Assembly: GCA_050084515.1 (NCBI GenBank)
Contig: CM114271.1
Span: 65,720,001 to 65,784,000 of the forward strand
Origin: Blasia pusilla
Lineage: Eukaryota; Marchantiophyta; Marchantiopsida; Blasiales
Length of the DNA stretch: 64,000 bases
Direction: 5' to 3'
Part shown: piece by piece, positions 25,437 to 36,800 of the stretch
Position numbering within the stretch: the stretch's first letter is position 1
Layout: every line of letters starts with the position of its first letter
Translations under genes and position numbers: made by a program
The notes under the pieces: generated by a model
What the model was told of the DNA's origin: nothing
Database searches by the model: none
Seen by the model: only the letters and a program-made list of their open reading frames with translations

Positions 25437-26600
25437 GTGTTAGATAGAGTTTCATTAGTATTAAGTAAATTGGCTTAGAAAAAGGAGATTCTTATGTTTA
25501 AACCTCTTTATGGTACCTCTTTTATGCGGGCCCAACTTTAGGAAAAGGAGGTAATAAATAAAAGATGACTTTATAAAAGTAAAGTAGTTGTTTTAATGAA
25601 AAGGAAAAGTAGTCTTGGTTGGTGGCTAGGTTAGTTGGGGTAATTTGGAAAATATCAAGTGGGTAAAAGAGGATATTTTGGAAGAGATAAGAGGAAATCT
25701 ACTTGTGTCAAAATATGATTGGCTAAGCCTTGAGAGGAAGCCATGTGGCACAAGATAAGATAAGCTCTATTTCGTACTCTTGTGGATCCCTTGTGAGTAT
25801 ATAAAGAGGAGGGACCTTCAAGGGTTCATCACCTTCTATTCCACATCTTGAGTCTCTCGTGTCTCTCTTGAGTGTATGGCTTTGGGATTGCTTGCTCTTC
25901 CAATGAGAGTGGATCACCCCTCTTGGGAGAGTAACTTGACCATGGTCTATTGTTCGAGAGATTTCTAGAGTGGTGTGTGTGTGTGTGGGAATGAGAGGTT
26001 TGTCACCGTAGAGGAGTTTAGTCATACTAAAATAGCGGATGTTTTGGCTTGTTACTTTCCCAATGAGAGTGGATTACCCTCTTGGGAGAATAACTCCGCC
26101 AAAACCCATTCTTGAGAGAGTAGAGAATGTGTGTCAAGCATGGATAGGGGTGGAGCACAGCCGTGCCCGACTTTCCTTTCCTCAATCCTTACCATGTCAA
26201 GGTACTCTTTGTAGATAGGCACCTTTGGTTCACTCGCTATTTAGTTTATCACTTTGGGAGGTTGCGTTCATGAACCAGGTCATGCAATCTCCAACTCGGT
26301 GATTCTTCCTATTGTCACATATGGAAGGACATGGGATTGTACTTTGTATGTCCTTATATAGCGATCCATGGATGTCAATAGGCCTGCTCAAGTAGGGTTT
26401 AACACTAGTTGTGTTATCTTCCTCGTGTACAAGCGTAAAATAGTTTATAGGGATTTTATAGTTAGGAATTTTGGGGTCCGATGCTACGAAGAAGTGATCG
26501 CCTCGGCACTTCCATTTGTGATACCTATCGTGAGAGAATGGAGAGTGTACATCATAATTTTATATTGAAAAAGGAGAACTTATTAGAGAATTCACCTTGC
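25437..26600 (+). mobile_element. Probable solo LTR or LTR-like insertion
   Basis: This 1.2-kb noncoding block interrupts the left arm and has no counterpart on the right. It starts tgttagata and contains a TATA box (TATATAAA at 25798-25805) followed by a transcript-like leader. It also has two diverged copies of a ccaatgagagtggat...cctcttgggaga segment (about 25900 and 26060) and a short (GT)n run near 25975-25988. The left edge is sharp; the right edge near 26590 is approximate and I found no clear target duplication. No coding capacity is seen. Confidence 0.45.
25798..25805 (+). promoter_or_regulatory. TATA box within the LTR-like insertion
   Basis: TATATAAA lies in the middle of the insertion, preceded by a cctcaa-poor AT-rich part and followed by a C/T-rich leader, as expected at a U3/R boundary. 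Confidence 0.4.
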
Positions 26601-27209
26601 ATCAACCGCATCTACCGTAGTTAGAAGGCCCGCTCTTGCTCGAAGAAAGACTCTCGACACGACATCATCCCCGGTAATACCATTATGGCAATCGCACAGG
26701 TAGTAGGAATCCAACACGTCTGAGAGAAGAAAAGAAGCCTACGCCTGCCTTTACGAGTTGAGGGGAAGGTGCCAAGGGAAGAAGCCCGCCAGATTTCTTC
26801 TTAAGTTGGACCAACAGGGAAAGAGTCCGATCAGGAAACCTGTCTGAATCAGACAGATTGCTTGGAAGTGGTAAAAAGGATGCAGTGGTCAAAAAGTGAA
26901 AAGTTGCAAGTAGGAGAAATCCGACGGGTTGCAGTGGTCATAAAGTGAAAAGTTGCAAGCAGGAGAAATCCGACGGGTTGCAAAATAGAAGTCCGCGGAG
27001 TACATAGACGATCACATTCGAAAAGACAAAAAATGTTCAACAAACTTTTACAAGCACCACCATCGTTCGAAAAAATCTTCTGCTTTATATCATCCGAAAA
27101 AAGCTCAGAACTGTACATTTGATCTATTCTATGAAATCTTTTGCCTCATCATCAAAAAACTCCCTACTCCAAACGCTGCAGTCAAGCTGGGTCGTTGAGT
27201 TCTTTGAAC

Positions 27210-28695
27210 TCACTCGTCATCGTCCGAGAGCTCTTGCAAAATTACTTTCGGCCTTGCCCTCCCGATTTTTGGAATCGTTGGAAGTGACGATGGAGTCACT
27301 ACCAAGGGTCCGGCCCTCTCACCTTGCTCGCCCAAACGATTCCGCCTATCGCCTTGAGGACTTAGCCTCTTTTCTAGAAGACTCCGCCTCAGAATTCCTC
27401 GATCCCCTCCTCTTCCTCAAACCCGCTATGGATTTGTCTTTGGCGGTGACAACCTTGCCCACCAACTTTGCTGTCTCGAGGGTTTGCTCCTCCGCATCTC
27501 CTTTGAGATAATCAGGTTGCACGAAGTTCGTAATGTCGTCCCTACCTACGATCACTGCATCATACACCACGCGTAGATTTTTGTCTATAATGTCCTCTAG
27601 GTCGTTGAAGTCCAAGCAGATTCGAAAATTGTTAACCTCCCAATCGGACATGCCTTGTCCCATCTCCATGTCGTACATGGAGAATGCCTCTCCATCATCT
27701 GCAGGCAGCCGGTAATTTTTGCCAAGTTGGTGCATTCTTACAATTGATGCGGTACCTGAACACCATCCACTGGGCAGCTTTTTGTTGAGATGACTTGGCC
27801 GCATGGTCCTAAAGATCCCGCTTCTTCTTTGCAAAATCCTGTTTTTTGGTGTCTATTTCCTCATCCAGGTCTGCCCGAGGGAGGGTGTGATTTTTGAACA
27901 TCATCTTGAATCTTGGGTTTTTCGTGGGCTTATCTCTGCTGTCATCAAGCCATACTTCAAAATCCTGTGCAACCTCTAGGTTTGCTTCCTCTGGAACTCG
28001 CTCAATCTTCTTCAGCTCCGCTTGAAGACCCACAAGCATGGACTTCCCGAAAGGCGTAACGCGTCCTAGAATGACCATTTCCATAGCCAATGGGAGATCA
28101 CTGGATCTGAAACTCCCGAAGGATGGTGTGCCGCCCGCTTTTGGGCCTCAGTGCCCTCGAGATTGATTTTCATTAGCCAAAACTCGGATATCCCAAACAG
28201 CGCAAATTTGTGCACGCGGTCCAGAGACACTTTCTCGCCGATCCGACCCTGTGGATCTTCGTCTCTCTTCCGCTAGCGCTTGATTATCGCCTTGAGCTCC
28301 TTGTAAAACTCCGGGCCAAGTTCAGGGTTGAGAATCGCAATGTATTGTTGCATCTTGCTTGCAGTGTACTTTGTAGCTGCACATACGACAGCTTGAATAA
28401 ATTAAACTTTGCACGTTCTGACGCAGACACGTTCTCCCTTTGCTCCAGTTCCAACGAAGCACTCTTCTTAGCGGCTTGGATCTTGGACCAACATAGGATT
28501 GTGACGGCTGCATCTTGGGAAATGAAGGAATTTGCCCAAGTCTTCTTTTTTATTTGAGCTCCCTTCGTGAGCATCTCATTCACCACACCGTCGCCCAGGA
28601 ATCCCTTGTACTCTGCCAGGTGCGTCGTAAGCACCTTCTTCACCCTGTCGCAATCCTAGATCCAGTGGTGGATGATATTCCCCTCGGATACAATC
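27210..28695 (-). pseudogene. Left-arm partial copy of the ParB/methyltransferase-like gene, methyltransferase deleted
   Basis: The minus-strand exon starts after an acceptor (CAG at 28698-28696) and follows the right-arm middle exon closely, for example KKVLTTHLAEYKGFLGD, GKSMLVGLQAELK, FSMYDMEM and GDAEEQ. It retains Trp and Arg codons at two places where the right copy has TAG, but has its own stops and frameshifts (for example a TAG early, at the position of Gln in the right copy). After the Ser/Glu-rich linker it jumps, near 27292, directly to the last 30 codons of the gene. The whole methyltransferase-like part is missing. The N-terminal ParB-like part is also absent on this side. Confidence 0.7.
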
Positions 28696-29149
28696 CTGCA
28701 CATCCAAACACAAAGTAAGAATACTACAAGCTATCGGGTTCCTCCAACCCGTCGGACTCCAACGGGTCGCAATTCTATCAACCCATGGGGGTCGAAATGG
28801 TAACACAGGGATAAATGTTGCAACCCGTCGGAGTCCGACGGGTCGCAACACTTATCTTTGTGTTATACTTATTGCAACACTCTCAAAATTTTTAGAGAGA
28901 ATTGCAACCCAGCGGAGTCCGACGGGTTGCACTCCTTTTTTTTTATGTCCCTTCATCCAACCGATTTAGTCCTTGGTTACAACCCGTCGGTCTCCGATGG
29001 GTTGTAGAATGACTTCTATTTGGGGACAAGTTTCCAGGAAAAAACTGCACATATCAACGCGTCGGAGTTTGACGGGGTTGGGCAATGCCTTGTAAAGCTC
29101 CAATTGGATGCCTAAAAGAAAGCTCTCGTACTCTGACCACTGAGGTGCG

Positions 29150-29212
29150 GCAAGAGGAGAGGAAGAGAGGAAGAGAGAAGAGAGGAAGAGAGGAGAGAGG
29201 AGAGAGGAAAAT
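29150..29212. repeat. GA-rich simple repeat
   Basis: A run of gaggaagagagg and gagagg words, similar to the GA tracts of R1 and R2, lies between the left arm and the transposase gene. Confidence 0.7.
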
Positions 29213-29637
29213 ACCTTCAACCGAAAGAGATACTTTTTTTTAAGAGAGTTTCCGTTGGGTTGAAGAGAGGAAACTTTTTGTGTGAATTTTTTTGCACTTT
29301 TTGCTCGATTATTTACTTGATCCCCACTTTTTTTTTTCCTCTTCCATATTTTGGCAACCCATCTGAGTCCGACGAGTTGCAAATTGCACAAAATTTAGAA
29401 AACTAAAAAATCAGTGGAATCATAAGTGTGGAATCAATCACTTTTTCCATCCAAGGTTTGGAAGCAATCTATCATTTGCCCTGGGCTGAATAGAGTTCAA
29501 GCTCAAAGTGAAGGTTCTGGAAAAATGAAAGTACAATCTAAAACCTCATTTTGCATCCTCAAAGTGGTTTGTTTAAAATACTTTGCACTTCTTTGAGGGA
29601 CAGAATTGGTTGGTGGATTCCTACTCCTACCTCTGAC

Positions 29638-32608
29638 TCATAAAACTATGAGCAACACATAGTACATGTGCTTACAAGGGAAATACTTTTTGCCACTTGT
29701 CTCTCTTTGGACAAAGTCATCACATGAACATGTGGGAAAGCAACAGATGTGCACCACATACATCCCTATGACACTTGAATTTACAGTGTTGTTCCTGACC
29801 CAATACATCCTTCCTATTCCATTGCCACTCTCGACATCTTTCGTGGCAATGATCTCCATTTTTGCCTCCCAAGCTGATGCAATTCGCTGGTCTTGTTGGC
29901 ATGCCTCTACAAGTGAAATTCTTTGGCATGCTTGTGACGACCTCCAGGAGGAATGAACACTTTCTGCTCCACTTGTGTTGGGGCAGAGGGCATTTTCACG
30001 AATGTTCAATCCCTGCAATGATGGCAATGTGAGAAGGGAATGAAAATAGCTTAGAAGTCAAAGAAATAAGCTACTTGTCGGAACCAGACGGGTTGCAAGG
30101 TCGAGGCATCTCATGAACGACTCTACAACCCATCGGGTCCCCACGTTTTGCAACACCCAGGAACCACCTACTGCAACCCGTCCGATCCGACGGGTTGCAA
30201 GAACCTTTGCCACTCTAGGCTAGAAGATCCAAGTGCAAGTCATCCGAAACCCATCCAGGTCAAACTATTTCCAGGCCTTGTATACATGCGACTTGCATAC
30301 TTGTATATACACGTTGCACCAAAATTCTTGTTGCAACCCGTCGATTTCTGACTGGTTGCACACTGAGGAAACCCGTCTATTTCCGACGGGTTGCACACTC
30401 AGGCAACCTGTCTGTTTCCGATGGGTTGCACACTCGGGCAACTTGTCGCATCCGACTAGTTGCTTGGTTTCTTCGGTTTTAAATCCCTATAGTGCCCATA
30501 CTTTTCAACTTGAACTGCAACTTTTCATACAATTCTCAGCGTGAGCTTGACAAGACAAAATAGTGAACTCACCTGCCGCATGAAGTTTCCCCATTGTCTC
30601 ATACGTAAAGTCCACCAACTCAGCCAAGAGCACAACTCTTTGTACTTCACCTCAATTTCATGCTTCCTCCACCACCCACGAAGTTCTTCTTGGCATTCCA
30701 TGGCCTGTTTCAAGGTTTTGCTGTGCTTGCAGCGTTGGAGTAGAGTGACATGCTCTGTCCTCTTCTTCTCCTTGATGCAAGATTTGGTGGACCGGGTTAC
30801 AGACTATTGCCAATGGAAAGCATCCGACCTTTCCCTCTCCAATTGAACCTCTCCACCCCAGAACACTTCCTTGATAGCAATCCATCCAGATTGTGCATTG
30901 TCCGCCATGAACCCATAAATTTCCGAAGGTGGCCTTTTGTTTTCCTTCACCACCTCCAATAAGAGTAACCAGCACATCTTCAAACTGCCAACGTCTTCTG
31001 CTTTTACTTCATAGATAAATATAGTTTTGAGTCCCTTCTCCACATGGTCATAAACGTGAGCATCCATTGACAACCATCTGCTCAACACTTTGTAGCAAAT
31101 ATCAAAGCTTACCCAGCTGCCGTAAAGATCTTCCCCTTCCCTCATTCGATCAATAAGATTGAGGCCACTCGACCGACCTGTCGTTGACATTTTGAAGACA
31201 TAGGCCCTGGATCCTTCGCCTCCCTAGCCCATGAACTGCCATCTCTGAATGAATGGAAATCTGGAGTTGGCCTTGATTCTGGCAATGGCATCCATTTCGG
31301 CCGTCTTTCCATCCAGTACCCGTATTTGACGCAACAAATTCCGGAAGCATTCAGGATCAACGAGAAATGCGAGATTTTCCCAGAGTTGTTTCTCCTCAGC
31401 AGCCGTGATCTCGCCTTGTCCAGGGATTCCAAGCAATTGTTCACAAATTTGTGATGCTATTGTGAGCTGGATCACTCTGGGCTTTGAACCCGGAGAGTTT
31501 CTGTAGACCTCGGCCACTTTCTTCGCCACATCCTCCTTGATGTGTCTCTGAATTGCATCAGTCACAAGATGAGTGTGGGAGCCAACATGAACTACCAGCC
31601 TTGTGTACTCTAACGTGGAGCCCAAGTCATGGACAATGAAAAGTATGTATGCAGGACACGCTCCAATGCAGAAAAGGGATGCCTGACAATGAGGACATCG
31701 ATGGCCTCCCGGCGGTATGGTGGTAGCGACCTCATATGGAGTTTCTGCATTCTTAGGGGGGAATTGCGACATATTGACCCGCCCGTTGCGCTCTAGATAC
31801 GAGCATGCTGGACTTCTACACTCCAAGGCTCCAACGCATTGGCGGCGGGAGACAATCCAAGGACCATCTGGAATTGAAGCACTAGTCCGTTGAAGCCTGC
31901 ACCATCGTGACAATCAGACTTTCAGTCCATACCCTTCAAGTGTCTTCCATCTTTATTTTGAGCAAGAGCAGCAAGTGGAGGCAACTCAAAAATGCAATTA
32001 TCATCGTACGTGGACGGCAGCTCGTTGACAAGAATGTGCTTGAACATTTTCAAGGCCAGAGACTATTGCCTGATAGTTTGCTATTTCAATAGCAAACTAT
32101 TGCCTGATACTCGCAAGAGGAACGAGTAGGCGGACAAAGGGCCCGGTTGGTGTCCGACAGATCCACTGAGGTTGACAACATCCGGAATGTCTTCAGGAAG
32201 TACAACATTGTTACGAGCGTGTGAAGTTGGAGTCAATGTCGGATCTACTAAGGTAGGAGTTGCAAACATAGAGCTCGTTGCACTAGGAAATTCTCGACCG
32301 TCTACTTGGGAAACAAAGGAATTCAGAGGCAAGCCGTAAACTCTATATTGAGCATTTGCTAGAGGTAGGAGATTCCATACTTTACGGTCTGCAATCGCTG
32401 GCTGGACTGTCTCACCTATTATGTCCTCCTTACCGTCCACCCTAACATCCTTGGATACAAAGATGGTTCCAATTTGGAGAAGAAATCGAACTGAGAGAAA
32501 ATTTTCATCCATTGGTATGAAAGACTCACGAGCTTGCAGTCGAACGAAATCTGATTGAGGAAGGGCCGCTAGATGACTGCCACAAGTGAGCTTCACATAA
32601 TTATCCAT
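29638..32608 (-). pseudogene. MULE-type transposase with C-terminal SWIM zinc finger (decayed)
   Basis: A true ATG at 32608 opens the N-terminal exon (to about 32100). A second exon from about 31895 holds a Cys cluster (CVGALECRSPAC, CPHC). The DDE-type region follows, with GFMADNAQSGWIAIKEVF and SDAFHW, matching the MULE pattern of an Asp after a hydrophobic strand and a later H-W. A clean intron (donor after 30573, acceptor before 30012, both phase 0) leads to the last exon, which ends with a SWIM finger: CSCDDF, then PCKHMYYVL (C-x-C...C-x-H). In MULEs this is the DNA cut-and-paste enzyme. Two in-frame TAG codons (31224-31226 and 30804-30806) and an unclear join near 32.0 kb make it a pseudogene. 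Palindromic repeats fill the 30.05-30.47 kb intron. Confidence 0.7.
32063..32109. repeat. 26-bp perfect palindrome flanked by 13-bp direct repeats
   Basis: ctattgcctgata occurs at 32063-32075 and again at 32097-32109. Between and overlapping them, 32074-32099 forms a perfect hairpin with 12-base arms (tagtttgctatt / aatagcaaacta) and a 2-base centre. It lies at the unclear exon join of the transposase pseudogene. Confidence 0.85.
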
Positions 32609-32634
32609 TCCCGGAAGATTCCATCGGGAGGAGA

Positions 32635-32722
32635 TTGAGAATAAGAATGAGGATAAAAATGGGAATGGGTATGAGAATGAGAATGAGAATGAGAATAAGA
32701 ATGAGAATGAGAATGAGAATGT
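32635..32722. repeat. (GAATGA)n-type microsatellite upstream of the transposase
   Basis: About 14 imperfect units of gagaat/gaatga precede the transposase start codon, so they would sit in its 5' leader or promoter. Confidence 0.85.
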
Positions 32723-32819
32723 TTAATTTATAGCGAATAGGGACCCAGATTCTCCTGACAGAATATGACTGACAAGATGAAGTTTGGTAGGTGAGATTTT
32801 CTGACATGATGGATTCAAT

Positions 32820-33878
32820 TCTGTTGCAACCTGTTGGAGTCCGATGGGTTGCAGAATTTGGGAGTCAGAGACGTGGGTTGCGAAGCACCCAGTTCTATTT
32901 TTTGTTTCCGTGTCCCAATGCAAGTTGGAACCCGTCGGAGTCCGTTGGGTTGGTATCCCCTTCTTGCCGACCAATGGTCTTTTGAGTTGATTTTGCTAGC
33001 ATCAAACACGAGACATCGCTTGCATTTGCTAAGGCAACCAATTGTTGGGGACTTTTGCGGGATTTTCCAACTCAGGGAGATCTTGTGACCCGTCGGATTG
33101 CTACTATGCATTGTCGCATTGTCACCCGAGGGATAGAAAAGCATGCAACCTGTCGCTAACCGACGGGTTGCCATGGTACCTCGCTTATTACCCCAAGATA
33201 AGGAAAGCGTGCAACCCGTTGGATTCGGACGGGTTGCGCAAGTGCCTCACCTTATAACGCTTATATGAAGGAAGCGTGCAACCCGTCGGCCTCCAACGAG
33301 TTGCGCGGGTGCCTCACCTTGTTATCCCAAGACCCGTGCAATGCCCTGGTCTCCGACGGGTTGTGCGGGTACCTCGCGTTGTTGCCCGAGGATGGCGGAG
33401 GCGTACAACCTGTCGGTCTCCGACGGGTTGCCAGGATGGACGGATGCCTGGAACCCGTGGGAAGCGTGCAACCCGTCGGAGCCGTCGGGTTGGTGGTTTT
33501 CACATCCAGACTTCCATAACGGCCGTCACGTCACCGTCGGAACAAAAATGCGTCCCAACGGTCAGCCCAACGGCTCGGAAAGTATAAATAGGCAAGGGTT
33601 CGCTAATTTCCGGTTTTTGGTTTCGCGAACTCAATTGCTCTTCCGCGTAGCAGCTGACCAGATATCAAGGGGCACTTTACACGGCGACTCATCACAAGAC
33701 GATTCGAGTGAATGATCGCGAGACGATTTGAGCGGCTAATCAAGGCGACGCATCGCGACATCAGCAAGGCGACTCATCAAGGTGACTCCTCCAGGCGACT
33801 CATCAAGGCGACTCCTCGAGGCGACTCATCGTGCACAAAAAGAAATTTCCTTGTCCATAGGAGGAATTTTCGAGAACA
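32820..33878. promoter_or_regulatory. Divergent spacer between the two mobile-element genes, with palindrome cluster
   Basis: The transposase reads left and the ParB/methyltransferase-like gene reads right from this spacer. It holds nine palindromes of the GCAACCCGTCGG family (about 32822-32955 and 33080-33495), and further right a TATA-like gtataaata at about 33580. A tandem tract of ggcgactcatcaa words runs at about 33735-33835, just before the ATG at 33879. It is probably a bidirectional promoter region. Confidence 0.45.
33735..33835. repeat. Tandem ggcgactcatc repeat in the 5' leader
   Basis: About seven imperfect 12-16 bp units of (aa)ggcgactcatc lie directly upstream of the start codon at 33879. 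Confidence 0.8.
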
Positions 33879-36800
33879 ATGACGAGGAAAAAAACTCAAG
33901 CAAGCAAGGCTGGGAGCTTCACTCCCAAGTCTAGGACTCGTGCGTCACCATCTGCAGGGCCTCGTTTAGCCAATGAGATAAGGCAGCAAGAGATCGAGGA
34001 GCGCAAAAGGGAAGCAGATATGCACAGGCGGGACCTTCTTGCAAAACGTATTGAGGAGGCGCTAAAAAAAAAAACGCAGAGGCTGAGGCGTCGGAAAGGA
34101 TCGCCGAGGAAAAGCGTGAAAAGAAGCGTCTGGACGCGTCGGTGACGAGAGCAGAATTGGAAAAGGCTCGAAGGGAAAAAGCGATTGCCATTGAAGAAAG
34201 CCTGACCCGTCCAACCAAAAGTGTTGAGATGCAAGAAATGTCCCCGATAAAGTCCGGGACACAATCAATATAGCGGAAACGGCCAAAGTTCAAGTGACGG
34301 ACTATAAGGTCATGAGGACCGCCAGCGTGGAGATGGTGGACATCGCTGAAGAAGCAGGAGAGCGGTCTTCCTCGTCTCTTAGCCCGACGGAAGAAATTGA
34401 CCTCTATCGGATCGACGAGTTTCCAGTGGACTTGCCAACTGCTGTCCCCGAGCAATTGGCGGGCCAAGACACCGACCCAATCTTCGAGCGGGTAAGAAAC
34501 GATCTTTGTTCTTTGAGTTATGTGAAGGCCCATCTTGCAATTCATTGGCAATTCAGTGTAGTTTATTGACCTTGTCCCCGTTGTGACAAGTGGTAAAGCA
34601 GATGGCACTGATGGAGAGCCAGAACGCCCCGAGAATTCCACTTTGCCGATTGCGGACAATGGAGTACGTCCGTGAAATTGATCGACGAGGATATTATGGT
34701 CTGAAACAATTGGTAGCAACAAAGATCCCACGTCTCTGACTTCCCTCCGTTCTATGTTCAGCCTTACCATGAACATGGAACCCAAGCACTGGTTACGGAG
34801 AAGGACTTGGAGACTCTTGACACATTCTCGAGGATGAGAGATCAGGAATTCAGAAAGGCGATTGAGGGGACAAAATTCAGCTGGATGCGGAACCTATATT
34901 TCTTCATCTGGGATGGAAACCACTGGTTCATGGCGTGGAACGAGTTTGCAGAGGAGCGCCCAAACTCATTGGAGGCGCATTTTTGCGTGAAGGAAGTCGT
35001 GCTACATCCATACCCTCATCACATGGCAACGGTGGAGATGGCCATGCATGCCATGAACACGTAAGTTTCCTCTTGTTGCAAACCGTCGGACTTCGACGAG
35101 TTGTTTGACTTGCCGTTGTTTTTTGGATGTTTTTGGTCGAAAGCAACTGGTCGGAGTCTGATGAGTTGCTCGACTGGCCATTGTTTTAAGAAGGTTTTGG
35201 CCAAAAGCAACTCGTCGCACTCCGACAAGTTGCTCGACTGGCCGCTGTTTTAGGATTTTTTTGGCCGAAAGCAACTCGTCGGAGTCCAACGAGTTGTTCG
35301 ACTTGCCGCTGTTTTAGGATGTTTTTCGCCGAAAGCAACTCGTTGGAGTTTGACGAGTTGCTCGACTGGCCGTTGTTTTACGATGTGTTTGGCCGAAAGC
35401 AACTCGTCGGAGTCCGACGAGTTGCTTGATTGGCCGCTGTTTTTAGGGTGTTTTTGGCCGAAAGCAACTCGTTGGAGTCCGACAAGTTGCATTCGCCGGC
35501 ACGGGAAGGTGATCGGAGTAGGGGAGCTTGATTTTTGGCGTCAAATTGCAGCTTTAATTGAAATTGCGCAACTTGTCGGACTCCAACGGGTTGATATGTT
35601 CACTTTTCTCGCGGAGACCACTCCTGAATACAAATTATCTGACAACCCGTCGGCGTCCGACGGGTTGTAACCAGGAAACCACAAATCAGAATGCAATCCG
35701 TCGGACTCCGATGGGTTGCAAAATTTAGCTAGTAGCTACCATTTCGACCATGAGCTGTGACGACCTGTCGGAGTCCGACTGGTAGCAAGAACCCATGTAG
35801 CTTGCAAAATTTCTTATATTGAGTTTGGATGTCAAGGATTGTATCCGAGGGGAATGTCACCCACCATTGGATCCAGGATTGCGATCGGGTGAAGAAAGTG
35901 CTAACGACACACCCGGAAGAGTACAAGGGGTTCTTGGGCGACGTCCTTGTAAATAAGATGCTGGCAAAGGGGGCTCAAATAAAAAAAAAAGGACTTGGGC
36001 AAATACTTTTATTTCCCAAGATGCAGCCGTGACAATCCTTTGCTAGTCAAAGATACAGGCCGCCAAGAAGAGCGCTTCATTGGAGCTCGAGCGGAGGGAG
36101 AAAGTGTCTGTGTTTGAGCGTGCTAAGTTCATCCAAGTTTCAGTATCTGCAGCTACGAAGTACACTGCAAGCAAGATGCAACGCTACATCGCCATTCTCA
36201 ACCCCGAAATTGGCCTCGATTTCTACAAGGAGCTGAAGGCGATAATCAAGCGCCAGCGGAAGAGGGATGAAGATCCACACGGTCGGATTGGGGGGAAAGT
36301 GTCTCTCGATCGTGTCCATCGATTTGCCTTGTCAGGAATTTTGGAATTTAGGAGAATCCGGCTGGCACACCATCCTCCGGGTGTCTTTGATCCACTGATC
36401 TCCCACTGGCTCCGTGAATGGTCAATTTGGGATGCGTTGCGGCTTCTCGGGAAGTCCATGCTCGTGGGTCTCCAAGCGGAGCTGAAAAGAATAGAGCCAG
36501 TTCGGGAGGAAGCAAACCTAGAGAGTGCTGAAGATTTTGAACTTTAGCTCGATGAAATGCGGGACAAGCCCATTAAAAACCCAGGCTTCAGGACGATGTT
36601 CAAGGATTGCATCCTCCCTTAGGCAGACCTTGATGAAGAAATAGAAGCGAAGAAAAGGGATTTTGCAAAGAAAAAGCGAGATCTTCATGAGCAGGCGGCC
36701 GATGCATCTCGACTAAGAGCTGCCCAATGCATGGTCTTCAGGTACCTCGTCCATTGTAAGAATGGAGGTACATGGCCAAAAATACCGGCAGCCTGCAAAT

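Larger units (their letters stand above)
23800..28730 (-). repeat. Left arm of a long inverted repeat (partner at 35.8-41.4 kb)
   Basis: Read on the minus strand, this arm carries in order the same parts as the plus-strand right arm: middle exon of the ParB/methyltransferase-like gene, its C-terminal end, a 3' spacer, a second C-terminal-type exon and another 3' spacer. Two differences stand out. A 1.2-kb LTR-like insertion is present only here (about 25437-26600), and the methyltransferase segment (37.19-38.73 kb on the right) is absent, with the join near 27292. Confidence 0.75.

Noticed and set aside
31907-32092. Plus-strand frame over the transposase gap
   Set aside because: It is a shadow of the minus-strand pseudogene with no domain.
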